Source: Plantago major
Taxonomy: Eukaryota > Streptophyta > Magnoliopsida > Lamiales > Plantaginaceae
Reading direction: 5' to 3'
DNA length: 64,000 bases
NCBI GenBank assembly: GCA_026545765.1
Contig: CM048840.1
Span: 32,616,765-32,680,764 of the forward strand
The translations under genes and the position numbers were made by a program. This document shows positions 1 to 10,152 of this stretch, in pieces. Position 1 is the stretch's first letter, and every line of letters begins with the position of its first letter. Under the pieces are notes generated by a model that searched no databases, was not told the DNA's origin, and saw nothing but the letters and a program-made list of their open reading frames with translations.

Positions 1-840
1 TTGCTTAGCCAGTAAGACGGCCTGAATGCAGGCCGTCATACCCATTACGGCGCGCCATAACAATCCCGCGTCGTTACATGACGCGGGATTGTTTGGGGGA
101 AGCAGCCAACAAGTTGTTGCCACTTGTCCCTCTGGGCGTTTCTTTTTTTTTTTTAATTTCGAATTCCTATTTTTCTAAACGGCTATATCTTGAAAAATAA
201 AAATGCAAAAAATAAATAAAAATCACCAATGGTTTTATTTTTCCGAGATCTATAAATCGACACCACTCTTGACTATGTTTGGATCATCCCATCCCCAACT
301 CGTCTTTCTCTCTTAATTAAACTTAAAAACTCTCTTCACCTATCTAAATTGTAAAACGATTTATATAAATGAAATTTCATTAATTTCAACTTCTAAACAC
401 TCTTATAATATGGTAAACATGTAAATAAAGAAATAAAATAAAAAATAATTCCAAGAGGACGTGATGACGCATCACCAATGCAGCAGAATCTCGTCACGGA
501 TCCCATCAGCCGACGACGCGTCATGGAGGCGTCACGAATGCAGATGGTCTAAGTTTGAGGAGTGAAGTAAAATGTGGAAGCTCTTTATTCTCTAGTCTTT
601 CATTGAGTAACTTTACTCTTTAGTCTTTGCTTAGCTAGTAAGCTGCTTCTTGTTCTTGTTCTCCCTAAATAGTAAATCCCCTTCACCTCAATCTGAGCTT
701 ATATCATACAGGATCGTCGAATTAGCAGGTTCTTTCTTTCTGAAACTATTTACATTCTCTTTTGCACTGCTATCAATCCACACTATCTTCTTCTTCTTCT
801 TCTTGATATCATGATGGATTCGGCCTGAGAATTGGAAAAT
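1..840. other. Gene-free stretch with GC-rich stem-loops
   Basis: I see no supported gene before the F-box relic. Two near-perfect inverted repeats lie at 16-37 (7-bp arms, 8-nt loop) and 59-93 (14-bp arms, 7-nt loop). A second GC-rich patch at 455-550 contains several GACGC/GCGTC words. The rest is AT-rich, with a CTT trinucleotide run near 789-804. The whole may be a degraded MITE, but I could not find paired termini. Confidence 0.4.
16..93. repeat. Two GC-rich inverted repeats (hairpins)
   Basis: Arms GACGGCC/GGCCGTC at 16-22 and 31-37 enclose an 8-nt loop. Arms AACAATCCCGCGTC and its complement at 59-72 and 80-93 enclose a 7-nt loop. They are GC islands in AT-rich DNA and look like the inside of a small transposon rather than functional terminators. 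Confidence 0.6.
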
Positions 841-844
841 TCAA

Positions 845-1404
845 CGAGTGTAATCGATAGAATTAGTGAGTTACCTACAAAATTTTATCTTACTTGCCTA
901 GAAAGAATGTAATTGGTACCTCAATCCTCTCCAGTAGGTGGAATAACCTCTTCCCTTTTGGGATATCCCCTATTCATCTTAACATCGACGACTCCTTGCT
1001 CTTGCATCCTTCTCACAACCAATACTACGATCCTGTCATTTTTACACATTTTGTCGATAAAATTGTTCCAACATTATATTTGGATGGCTTGTCTGTCGAT
1101 ACTATTGCACTTTATCTCAATCGTTCTTGGTTGTACGATGGTTACAAGCTTTACCAGTTATTGAGTCTATTAAAGAGCTTAATGTTCAAGAGCTTATACT
1201 CTCTATTCATCATCCATCCATCGGTGATCAATTGTTTGAATGCCTTGATGGATGCACCAGTTTAGTAAAATTGGTTTTTAACCTTCAGGGTTCGAATCTA
1301 TGTTTTCCGGAAGAAAGTTTTAGTTTACCGAATCTCGAAACGGTTGAGTTCATTGATTTTATACTTCTTAATGAGGAATACCAAGATTCATTTGTCGAAT
1401 TTGT
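845..1404 (+). pseudogene. F-box/FBD/LRR-type gene remnant, truncated by element A
   Basis: An F-box-like segment (DRISELPTKF, then LPRKNVIGTSILSSRW in another frame) is followed by text typical of plant F-box/FBD/LRR proteins, such as WLQALPVIESIKELNVQEL and LPNLETVEFIDF. Intact members are about 400-450 residues and act as SCF E3-ligase substrate adaptors. Here the reading frame shifts near 895 and again near 1125. Homology stops at about 1404, where a tandem array linked to Mutator-like element A begins. No downstream part of the gene is seen on the other side of the element. The gene is non-functional; its origin as an FBD-type gene is inferred from sequence style. Confidence 0.75.
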
Positions 1405-1695
1405 GACCAGCAGGACTTGTTATGATGCCTGTCCCATGCTCTCTGCCATATGCTCCATGATCTCTGCATTGCACCCCATGATACCATGAACAGTAGTTTA
1501 CACGTGACCAGTGGAGACTTGTTATGATGCCTGTCCCATGCTCTCTGCCATATGCTCCATGATCTCTGCATTGCACCCCATTAAACCATGAAAAGTAGTT
1601 TACATGTGACCAGTGGAGACTTGTTATGATGCATGTCCCATGCTCTCTGTCATATGCTCCATGATCTCTGCATTGCACCCCATGACACCGTGAAT
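1405..1695. repeat. Three tandem copies of a ~102-bp repeat
   Basis: Copies begin at about 1405, 1506 and 1608 and are nearly identical (GACCAG..GACTTGTTATGATGC and so on). The third copy is cut short near 1695. Each contains words such as CATGATCTCTGC that resemble the 21-bp motif of the adjacent Mutator-like element. The array forms the junction between the F-box relic and element A. Open frames on the reverse strand here are products of the repetition. Confidence 0.85.
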
Positions 1696-1700
1696 ACATC

Positions 1701-2227
1701 ATGAAGAGATGGACAAAAACATTAAAAGAAAAAGTGTGGGATCGTGTACTAGGTACAAAAGCCTCAAATGAGAATGCACAGGTACAATTAAAATATGCTC
1801 AGAGTACTCAGTTATTTATTCTATGATCTCAATGATATTCTATGATCTAAATGATATGTTCTGTGATCTAAATGATATTTTATATTCATAGGAATGCATT
1901 GCTTGGAGACAACTTATGAACAGGAAATACACAGAACTTGTATTAAAGGAAGAATGGCACATGGATACTAGAAGGATATTAGAGGATGGGTACAACCAGA
2001 ACTTGCTAGCTATCAAAGCTATCATTGACGCATCAACATTTACACAATCAACCACTAAAAAACCCTGCCAAACAACATCAACAAGTTGTGCTTCAACAGG
2101 AGTAAAAGATCCAGAATTTACCAAAACCAAAGGAAGGAAAAAACAAAGAGTCAAAGGTAAACTTCAAAGGAAGAAACCAATCACAACTAAGTTTGGAGAC
2201 AAACAGCCAAATAAGCACTTGATATAG
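1701..2227 (+). pseudogene. FAR1-like Mutator transposase, 3' end only
   Basis: The first piece, from about 1701 (MKRWTKTLKEKVWDR...), ends at a GT donor after an ENAQ motif near 1781. A short AT-rich intron full of CTATGATCT words follows. The last exon, from about 1893, encodes a tail starting CIAWRQLMNRKYTELVLKEE and ending with a basic GRKKQRVKGK stretch and stop at 2227. The same two exons occur in element B (45549-45720 and 45121-45460, minus strand) at high similarity. The upstream FAR1 DNA-binding and DDE domains are absent. Confidence 0.75.
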
Positions 2228-2239
2228 TTTACTACTTTG

Positions 2240-2870
2240 TGTAATGAAAAACATTAGTTCACTTCTCTGTTTTGTTGACTTTGTTAACTACAAAAAAAAA
2301 AAAAACAATTTTTGGTGACGAACTTTGGTGACGAATAAAGAATATTACAACAATTAATTGTTGTAATAGATCATGTCAGTAACTCAGTAATGCTCATGTT
2401 CTCAACTATAATACCCATGATCTGATTATATCATGATCTCTCAATTATAATGTCAGTATCTCAGTAATGCTCATGTTCTCTATTTTGTGGACTTTGTTGC
2501 TGTAATAGATCATGTCAGTATCGCAGTAATGCCCATAATCTAAAACAATAAAACCATGATCTGAACTATAATGCCCATGATCTCAAACTATAACCCCATG
2601 ATCTCAAACTATAAACCCTTGATCTCATACAACAACCCCATGATCTCAAACAAAATCAAATACATAATCTCAGACAAATCCTATGATCTGAAATAGAAAC
2701 CCATGATCTCATACAACAAATCTATGAACTCAGAAAAAAAGTCCATGATCTCATATAAGAAAAAATATGAAGACATGATCTCAGATAAGAAAAAATATGA
2801 AGACATGATCTCATACATAAAATCCATGTTCTCATAAACAAAACAATAAAATAGAGATATAAAGAACTAC
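2240..2870. repeat. 21-bp-period motif array in element A
   Basis: Copies of ATGATCTCA (variants ATGTTCTCA, ATGAACTCA, ATGATCTGA) recur mostly every 20-22 bp, most regularly at 2560-2830. On the plus strand the motif reads as the reverse complement of the one in element B, matching the inverted orientation of this copy. Two 30-bp units (about 2745-2805) also occur. The array lies between the two convergent gene relics. More copies of ATGTTCTCA occur in the intron at 3960-4500. Confidence 0.8.
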
Positions 2871-2874
2871 TTAC

Positions 2875-4576
2875 ATCAATGGACCCAGCTTTTATATCTG
2901 CATTCCTGGGCAACCCTTCATCAATTGGATAATTAATATAACCTTCATCAACCACCTTTGTAACAAACATCAAAGGCGTACCACATGGCTTTGCTCGAGT
3001 TATAGGATAAGTGTCATTCAAAGGGGATAAACCATACCCCACTTTCTTCTTAGACTCAACCCTACACTTGATATCCTCATCAGTCCAATGACTACATAAT
3101 GGAGGAGAGGACGGTGCAGCACGACCATGGAAGTAAAACCTATGAAGGTAACAATACAGCAAGACAGCTACACAACCACTAACATAACAAAACGTCGTCT
3201 CTTTGAAATTTTTGATTGCTAAAGCAAGTCTATCAACAACATAAGAACACCAGTCGTACGTCTTGATACTCCCAACATCCGGGATAGCATGCAACAACTT
3301 CTGATCAACATAAGAAACTGGGGTAGGTGCTAGAAAAACTCCACAAACATACAACACAAAGAGACGCTTAAACTCATCACCCCCATCTTTCAAACGATCA
3401 ATACGACTCCTCACACTCACAAGCTTAACATCAGTACCAATAAAATCAGCCCAATCCTTGATTTGATCTCTCCAATCACTCCTTAACTTATTCTCTCGCA
3501 CTACATTTTCTGAAGGTACTACAAATTTCCCTGTATACTGAGACTACGTAGGAACTTCCCTACCTAGATTTCGGGGAAGCATAAATATATCATGTACATC
3601 ATCACCTGTGATCTGGTACTCCTTTGATCCAATCCTCTGAATATATGATACATGATCAAATCTTTCAACCAGCCAAGGAATGATACCAGAAGGTAACTTT
3701 TGCATCTTCATCTTCCAAAGCCCACCAAAACCAATATCAGTAGCATCTCGGCGCTGAAACACACTAAGACTATCAAGAAAGGACCTGACCTTCTTAGGCT
3801 GGCACATAGTAGTCATTTTTTTCATTATAACCTCTTCCTCATCTCCATCACCTTTCACTTTCATAGCAACCAGTTGTGTTCTACACCTCTTCCCAGGTCC
3901 TTTCAAGCTTGCATTATCAGGCTTGAAAATCTTGCTCTTATTACTCCTGGCCTTCTTCTCTACAACAGAAACAAAAATTCCATGTCACCAGAGATATAAC
4001 CTATGTTATCAGGCATAACATCCATGTTCTCACAAAACCACAGACACATAAAGAGATTGGAAAAAACATAACAAACAAAACTAACAACAAGCCATGTTTC
4101 CAAATAAATTACCTATGTTCTCAAGCATAGCATCCATGTCCTCACAACAAAAAACTAAACATAAAACTCAAATGTTCCCAACATCTACACAAAACTCAAC
4201 AGATAAAATAACCTATGTTCCCAATTAAATTACCTATGTTCTCATAAAAAACATGCATGTTCCCAAAAAAAAAAACACTGACATACATTTTTAAACATAA
4301 ACATACATATTCAAACAAACAAACTAACAATAAGACATGTTTCCAAATAAATTACCTATGTTCTCAAGCATAGCATCCATGTTCTCACAACACAAAACAG
4401 GAAAAAAGCGAAATAAACATAACTACAAACAAAAGAACAATTAAACTGCATAAACTCAGATAAAAACAAGCATAAAATCCTAACAAAGCATGAATACCTT
4501 CATTCTCGGTCACTGACTTGCGCTTCCGACTAACATCCTTCTTCGCGCCTTCCTTGCCACTCTTATCAACCACCAT
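2875..4576 (-). pseudogene. N-terminal part of Ulp1-type (C48 protease) transposon gene, one in-frame stop
   Basis: Exon 1 (4576-4498) encodes a short basic leader starting MVVDKSGKEGAKK. A 538-bp intron with motif copies follows. Exon 2 (3959-2875) encodes a conserved domain with IVPWLVERF-like and DDVHDIFMLP segments, then the GGDEFKRLFV...PLCSHWTDEDIKCR region also found in element B at 40034-41108. The reading frame of exon 2 is continuous except for one TAG at 3541-3543. The catalytic Ulp1 exons that follow in element B are missing; only the 21-bp array lies downstream. The product could not be an active protease. The N-terminal domain has no function I know of. Confidence 0.7.
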
Positions 4577-4998
4577 TATAGTACGAATAACTGGAAAACT
4601 CAGACAAACAGGAACAAAAATCAAAACAAAAACCCTAACAAAGCATAAAATCGACGAAAAAAAGCACAAATCGAAGCAGTTACGATGAGGAAAACACTTA
4701 CATTCAAGTTTCGAAATTCGAACACAATTGAGGACGAAAAGCAAGATCGGAGCAGTTACGATGATGAAAATCAAAAATCTCGAAGAAAAATCGCAGTAAC
4801 CGCTTTGAACTGGAAGAGGAAAGGAAAAAAACGAGAAGAAAGAAAGAAAGAAAGGGAAAAAAACGGCTTAAAGAAACAATTTATACCCAGAAAATGAGTC
4901 CGGGTCGGATCCGCAAGAAAATGTTCAAAATGTAACTGCATAATGATGAATTGCAATATAGTCCGTCTTTAAATAGTTTATCTAAAGACTGTCTCTTA

Positions 4999-6623
4999 GT
5001 GCCCGTTTGGTTTGAGGGATTTTTTGAGGGTTTTTGTCCGAATACCCTCAATATTCCAGTTTGGTTGTCTTTTTGTCGGCCCGAAAAAATGGATTATTTG
5101 GAATAATCCAATTTCTCCAAATTTCAAGCCCTCAAATTTGTACATGAATAATCCAATTTCAAATACCTTCTATGAGGAGGTATTTACTTTTGGATTATCT
5201 TCTTTCTCGTGAAATGTCTAATTTTATACAAACTCCCCATCAATTATTAAATATGCCATCCCAATCCAAGAACACCAATCGATTCACATCAATGCACTTT
5301 CTTTTTTTTTTTTCCTTCCTAATTTCCACCTTCCATTTCTTCTTTTATATTTTTCTAGTTTTGCACTCTTTCTTTTTAATTTTTTCCGTTTCATAGTTTC
5401 CACCTTCCTTTTTTTTTTCCCCCAATGGTTTCCTAGTTTTGTACCCTTTTTTTCATTTTGTACCCCTATAATATTTATTTCTCTTTTCTACTCATTTACT
5501 CATTAGAACTTTTATACTTTTATTTTTTGGTGTATCTTATGTATTTACATCAAAATTAATTTTGTTTGTTTAATAGTATAACCAACTTTTTTATAAGAAT
5601 GATTAAACAAAACAATACTAATAATTAAAAAAAAAATGGTTAGCGTTTCTTACGAGAATAACGATGATAATTTAGAGTTGTCGGTTCAAAAACGTTTTTT
5701 CTTCATCATTTTTTGAAAAAATATTCTAGCATATTAAATATGTGCAAATATAGGCGGAGTATATATGTGTTTTGAATACAAAATATGCATCGTTAATTAC
5801 ATATATGTGAATTTTTTTGTTTACTTTATATATTATAAAAACAACATTTATATAATTAAAAGTTTGAGTTTTTATTTGTGCCCTACCTGGCCTAAAATCC
5901 TGACCCCGTCACTGACTTTGGCGTTTTACATGCTTTACACTTTTATGTTTAAAATGTAGGAAAATTTATGTTTAGATGCGATGATAAACATATGCGATGT
6001 CGATTTCAATCGCCAAAAATAATTATTCTACGCATGAGATGAAAAATATGAGATTATAAATTTCACTCATATGAAATATCAATCTTATAAGGAAACATGT
6101 ATTTCGTTAAGATAAATATTACACAGATTATAAACAATATCTATAAACTAAATTTTAATGGTCAAGTCATATAAACTCAAAATCGATGCCAAAGTTATCA
6201 ACAATGGCAATGTAACTATGGATGCAATAATTTCAAAGATTTTCGGATAATTTTGTATACGAAATTCATATGATCAAAATTTCAAAATTTCCCGATTAAA
6301 CACGAGAAGGTGGTAAAAATTTGCTCCCCTAAAATTATGTTCACATGTAATTTTCACTAAATCAAATTGAAAATCAAACTCGATTTTATACAATAAGTGG
6401 GAAAGCATAGAGGTATATCAATAATTCCACTTTGCTTTATCCTACTGAATAATCCAAAATCAATTCAGAACCAAACTGGATTTTATTGAAAATGGTTCAA
6501 TTCGTAGAATCCAACCAAACAAGATTTTTAGGCGAAAACCCCCAAACATAATCCAATTTCTTAAATTGGCCGAATAATCCAGTTTTGCAAAATGAAATAC
6601 CCCTTTTCAAACCAAACGGGCAC
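4999..6623. mobile_element. 1.6-kb non-autonomous element with TTA target duplication (PIF/Harbinger-like)
   Basis: A perfect 17-bp terminal inverted repeat, GTGCCCGTTTGGTTTGA at 4999-5015 and its complement at 6607-6623, is flanked on both sides by TTA (4996-4998 and 6624-6626). TTA duplication and a G-rich TIR are typical of PIF/Harbinger elements. Inside is AT-rich DNA without a recognisable transposase. The short open frames inside carry no family motifs. The element sits between the end of element A and the RPL12 promoter. Confidence 0.85.
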
Positions 6624-6672
6624 TTAGGAGACTTTGTGTAACTAAATAGGTAGTCTGTAAAAATAGATAATC

Positions 6673-6810
6673 TGGGCCCATACATATCCTTACTCCCAAG
6701 TTCGGACCAGGCCTGTATGTAAGTTGGGCCGGCCATTTCAAATTAACTTACACACGAAAGAGAAAAAACTCAACAACCCACCCAAGTACAAATTGGTGCA
6801 AAAACCCTAG
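6673..6810 (+). promoter_or_regulatory. Ribosomal-protein-type promoter motifs (site II and telo box)
   Basis: TGGGCCCA at 6673-6680 and TGGGCC at 6725-6730 match the TCP-bound site II element. AAAACCCTAG at 6801-6810 matches the telo box. This combination is characteristic of plant ribosomal protein genes and fits the RPL12 start at 6891. No clear TATA box is seen, as is common for this class. Confidence 0.7.
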
Positions 6811-6890
6811 CAAAAAACCTCAAACCCTGATCAAAATCACTCTTCTACATCCTCCCATCCCACAATCACTCTCAGCTCATCTCTCCGAAA

Positions 6891-7391
6891 ATGCCACCAA
6901 AATTCGACCCGAGCCAGGTCGTGGACGTGTTCGTCCGTGTGACCGGTGGAGAAGTGGGCGCCGCCTCTTCCCTCGCCCCTAAGATCGGTCCGCTAGGTCT
7001 CTCCCCGAAGAAAATCGGAGAAGACATCGCCAAGGAGACCGCTAAGGACTGGAAGGGTCTCCGTGTCACCGTCAAGCTCACTGTCCAGAACCGTCAGGCT
7101 AAGGTCACTGTCGTTCCTTCTGCTGCTGCTCTCGTCATCAAGGCTCTCAAGGAGCCTGAGCGCGACCGTAAGAAGACGAAGAACATTAAGCACAATGGTA
7201 ATATTTCTCTCGACGATGTTATCGAGATTGCTAAGGTGATGAGGACGAGGTCCATGGCCAAGGAGCTGGCTGGAACTGTGAAGGAGATTTTGGGGACGTG
7301 TGTGTCTGTTGGATGTACTGTTGATGGAAAGGATCCCAAGGATTTGCAGGTGGAGATTGACAGTGGTGACGTTGAGATCCCACAGGATTGA
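6891..7391 (+). CDS. RPL12: 60S ribosomal protein L12 (uL11)
   Basis: The 166-residue intronless frame starts [20 protein letters not shown] and is full length for eukaryotic uL11. The N-terminal domain has the conserved glycine/proline stretch ([20 protein letters not shown], about residues 31-50), which contacts the stalk and GTPase region. The C-terminal rRNA-binding domain includes [19 protein letters not shown]. The protein binds the GTPase-associated centre of 25S rRNA at the base of the P stalk in cytosolic ribosomes. The start has an AAA-ATG context 81 bases after a telo box. Codon use is GC-richer than the surroundings, as expected for a highly expressed gene. I see no defects. Confidence 0.97.
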   Translation: MPPKFDPSQVVDVFVRVTGGEVGAASSLAPKIGPLGLSPKKIGEDIAKETAKDWKGLRVTVKLTVQNRQAKVTVVPSAAALVIKALKEPERDRKKTKNIKHNGNISLDDVIEIAKVMRTRSMAKELAGTVKEILGTCVSVGCTVDGKDPKDLQVEIDSGDVEIPQD

Positions 7392-8348
7392 GGTTTTGTT
7401 TGATTTGAATTGTAGCTGGATCAGTTTTGATCCAATCATATGTACGCTTTTGTTTTACTTAATTTAATAGCTCATTCTCTATGGATAATTATTATTATTA
7501 CTGCTGAAATGACACTTCAATTTCAATTTCTATCGTTTTCGGCGTGAAAGTAGTAGTTGGTGCTTATTTTTCTTGTGGGAAATGAATTGTTGTGCTTCTA
7601 TTGTTATATTCCAGTTATTGCCAGGGCTAGTTTGATGTGTTGCCAAATGATGAAAGTTAGAATCTGTCTGTGTTTTATGATTTGCACTCTGTTGTCTTGT
7701 GATTGTAGTTCCTATACCCGTTTAAGGAATATTGGAAGAAATGAGAATATAGTAGCTGCAGTATGAGTATGACTGGAGTATTGCTCCGACGAAGAGAGGT
7801 CAATTTTGTTTCTGTTTCTCGGTGTTTATTCGTTGATTGTGTAATTCATTCAATTGGTCATTTGGTGATTGTGTATTGTGCTCTGGTTCATTTGGGAATA
7901 GGATGTATTGTTCTGAAGGGTTCTTACCTTCACTTTATGTACAATTGTGGGAGGAATTGTTCCGAAAGGATCTTTCCTCTAGTTCATGTACTGTAAATGC
8001 CGATAGAGTTTGTACACCTTGCTCTCTTTGTGAGAACATTTCCTGTTCTGATGTTTGCAAGCTTCAGTACTCTGGCAGTGCAGCAATGCTATTCGTATCA
8101 GTTGCATTAACTGTTGTGTCTGATTGGATCTTGTGCGTCTGAAATTCTGCATGGTGTTTCGCATCAGTCTGATTGTCGTGGAAAGTAGTGAAAGTTCTAG
8201 GCCAGTTTTCTGGTGTTTCTGTAAGCTTACCCTTGAAACTGAAGGAAATGATGACCAACATCCTCCAGCATCTGTTGCACATTGCCCTGGGATTGTGCAG
8301 GTTTCTGATGCTCAGAATTAAAGGATGTGACTCACGGGTACAAGGGGG
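7392..8348. other. RPL12 3' flank, no gene seen
   Basis: After the RPL12 stop there is AT-rich sequence with likely 3' UTR signals near 7440-7490. Several short overlapping open frames between 7550 and 8330 have no recognisable motifs or signal peptides and overlap one another on both strands. I support no gene here. Confidence 0.5.
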
Positions 8349-8822
8349 TTCAATGAGCTGGGTAGAGGGAGTTACGGTTTTGTCTACAAAGCCATTCTTC
8401 GGATTTGAGGCAAGTAGATGTAAAAAGGGCTAAAGCTGCGACTAATCCATGCGATTAGTCAGGATTTCGAAATGGAGCTGGAGATGTGAGGCATTGTAGT
8501 TAACATATTGGGTTATTGTGCAAAGATAGATGGGGGAGAGGGTTTTAGTTTACACTTTAAAGACTTGCGTGCTGATTCACAAGGGACGCTCCATGATCAC
8601 CTTCATGGTGCGCTATATGTTCTTTAAGCTGAAAATCCCACTGCTAGAAGGGATTGGAGTATCTGGATTGGCTGGCTACCTGACTCTTGATTGTTCATCG
8701 TGATGTTAAGAGCTTTAAAATCCTTCTGGATACCGATTGGGTAGCTGGGATTGCAGATTTTGGTCTCCTGACTCCGAACGTGTATGGATTTGGAGGCGTG
8801 GTTCTTGAAATTCTTAGCGTAA
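8349..8822 (+). pseudogene. Receptor-like kinase remnant, CRINKLY4-related (CCR) type
   Basis: Kinase landmarks appear in order but in different frames: a glycine-rich loop FNELGRGSYGFVYKAIL (8349-8400), a VKRAKAATNP lysine-strand segment near 8422, GTLHDHLHGA near 8590, a catalytic loop resembling IVMLRALKSFKILLDTD near 8700-8735, an ADFGL activation start near 8756, and YGFGGVVLEILS at the end. KRAKAAT and GTLHDHLHG are typical of CRINKLY4-related serine/threonine receptor kinases. Many frameshifts and missing segments between landmarks rule out function. There is no extracellular or transmembrane part. Confidence 0.8.
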
Positions 8823-9139
8823 GAAAAACTTGCGTTTTTAATTAAAATACCCCACCCTACCTTTATGTTTTTGCCCAAAAGTTTATAATTTCTGACAGTG
8901 GCGAAGTGAGTTCTAGTGGTTATCTGATGTGTCTTGGCTGCTCTTTCAATCAAATTTATTGAATGAATGAATCGAATCAAATTAATCGAATCGAATCAAG
9001 AAATTATTGTGTAATAATAATAACAATTATAATATGGTATATATAATCACAATTAAAAAATATATTATTTTTTATCTTTCTCACATTCTTCTTACTCTTT
9101 TTTCTGTCACTTTACATTTTTATTTATTATTGTATAACA

Positions 9140-9400
9140 AACTTTAAAACCAACCGCGTGGAAGGTCCTTTATACGATGCCTCAAATGGAAGACACATAT
9201 CAAATATACGTGATTGTTGCTACCTTCACTCTTCATAATTTTATGCGCATGTGTAAACTTGAAATACCAGTTTTGCAACATGATATCAATGTCCAAGGTG
9301 GAGTGGATAATGATTTATTGAACCCGACAAGGAAAGAAAGCGATGAGCAGTGCTGAGGAGATGACATTGAGAATTTGACGCCTATTCCGAGCAATATAGA
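9140..9400 (+). pseudogene. Harbinger/PIF transposase C-terminal fragment
   Basis: In one frame the sequence reads YTMPQMEDTYQIYVIVATF followed by TLHNFMRMCK. It matches the end of the DDE nuclease of PIF/Harbinger proteins, where an ACC-TLHNF segment follows the last catalytic residue. Downstream acidic text (DNDLLNPTRKESDE) ends at a stop near 9354. No N-terminal part or MADF/Myb partner gene is seen. Confidence 0.6.
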
Positions 9401-9712
9401 AACGAGAAAGATAATATAGAGTCAGGAAGATAATATAGAGGAATAAATGCCATTTTTCAATATTTGTGATATATAATATTATTTTTATAAAGTTTGGTCC
9501 GACTTTTGGTTTGGTTTAACTTGTTTTGGAGTTTTTGAACATGTAGATTTTTTGTTAGTTCAAATTGTAACTATACTCTTTTATTTCATTGATCTACTAA
9601 AAGTCGTATTAAAAAGAAAGAAAGAAAAAAAGTTGAAAATAACTCAATTGGATAAATTTTCTTATTTTCCTCGTACAAAAGATCGGGTGTGTAAATAAAT
9701 GATAAAATAATA

Positions 9713-9781
9713 TTAATAATAATATTATTATTATTATTAACAACAACAACAACAACAACAATAATAATAATAATAATAATA
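9713..9781. repeat. Trinucleotide repeats (ATT, AAC, AAT)
   Basis: Consecutive runs of ATT, AAC (about seven units) and AAT (about seven units) lie inside the Harbinger-type relic. The paralogous relic has an AAT run at about 37020-37054 at the equivalent place. Confidence 0.9.
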
Positions 9782-9900
9782 TGAATTTAATGAATCGAAT
9801 CGAATCAAGACGAAATGAATGAATCGAATCGAATCAATCAATGGAATCGAATCGAATCGAATCGAATGAGTTTTCAGTTGAAAAGAACAGAGCCTTAGTA

Positions 9901-10152
9901 ACTCTGCCCGTCCCTTAGAAGCTGTCACTATTCATGTATAAAAATTAAGGAGATTAATATTATAATACTGGAGTTTACTTTATAATTTTATTAGTAGTTG
10001 GTATGTTGGTTTAAATTATTTTTTTGACTTTTTTAGAAATAGTGAAAGATATAAAATTATATAATTGTTCAAAAATAGCAAAGAATTGAAAGTGGTTAAC
10101 TCAACCGGGACGTCCAAAATGACAAAGGTGGACATCTTATATGGGTCGGGAG
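9901..10152 (-). mobile_element. Stowaway-like MITE (copy 1)
   Basis: The element is flanked by TA on both sides (9899-9900 and 10153-10154). Its ends are CTGCCCGTCCCTTAGAAG and, on the other strand, CTCCCGACCCATATAAGATG, both degenerate forms of the Stowaway terminus CTCCCTCCGTCCC. Read in reverse it aligns along its whole length with the MITE at 50427-50697 (shared ATTATATAATTTTATAT, AAAAAAGTCAAAAA, TTATAAAGTAAAC). It has no coding capacity. Confidence 0.8.

Larger units (their letters stand above)
1405..4995 (-). mobile_element. Mutator-like element A, internally deleted (FAR1 transposase plus Ulp1-type gene relic)
   Basis: Relative to element B (39.2-49.3 kb) this copy is inverted. The transposase 3' end is on the plus strand at 1701-2227. 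The N-terminal part of the Ulp1-associated gene is on the minus strand at 4576-2875. The right end near 4930-4995, read in reverse, resembles the left end of element B near 39187-39280 (shared pattern ACAGT-TTTAG, TTGCAATT, TTGCGGAT). The transposase DDE core and the protease catalytic exons are missing, so the copy is non-autonomous. The exact left boundary is not visible. Confidence 0.7.
8936..9894. mobile_element. Degenerate PIF/Harbinger-type element
   Basis: The right end (about 9870-9894) reads, in reverse, GGCTCTGTTCTTTTCAACTG, the terminus of the MITEs at 26081-26208 and 37522-37632. The left end near 8936 (GGCTGCTCTTTCAA) is a decayed form of it. Subterminal GAATCGAATC repeats occur at both ends. 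A transposase fragment lies at 9140-9400. The segment 9540-9720 is duplicated at 36870-37030. The target duplication is unclear (CTT on the left, TTA on the right). Confidence 0.65.

Noticed and set aside
16..93. Hairpins resembling bacterial terminators
   Set aside because: Only one arm pair is followed by T-rich sequence at a distance, and there is no bacterial gene nearby; a transposon interior is more likely.
1285..1300. GGTTCGAATC-like word resembling a tRNA T-arm
   Set aside because: No matching acceptor stem, D-arm or anticodon arm could be folded around it; it lies inside the F-box relic.
1368..1702. Minus-strand frames with repeated CRDHGAYGREHGTGIITS text
   Set aside because: They are a reading of the 102-bp tandem repeat, whose period is close to a multiple of three; no independent gene evidence.
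7094..7439. Minus-strand frames across RPL12
   Set aside because: Shadows of the highly biased codon use of RPL12.
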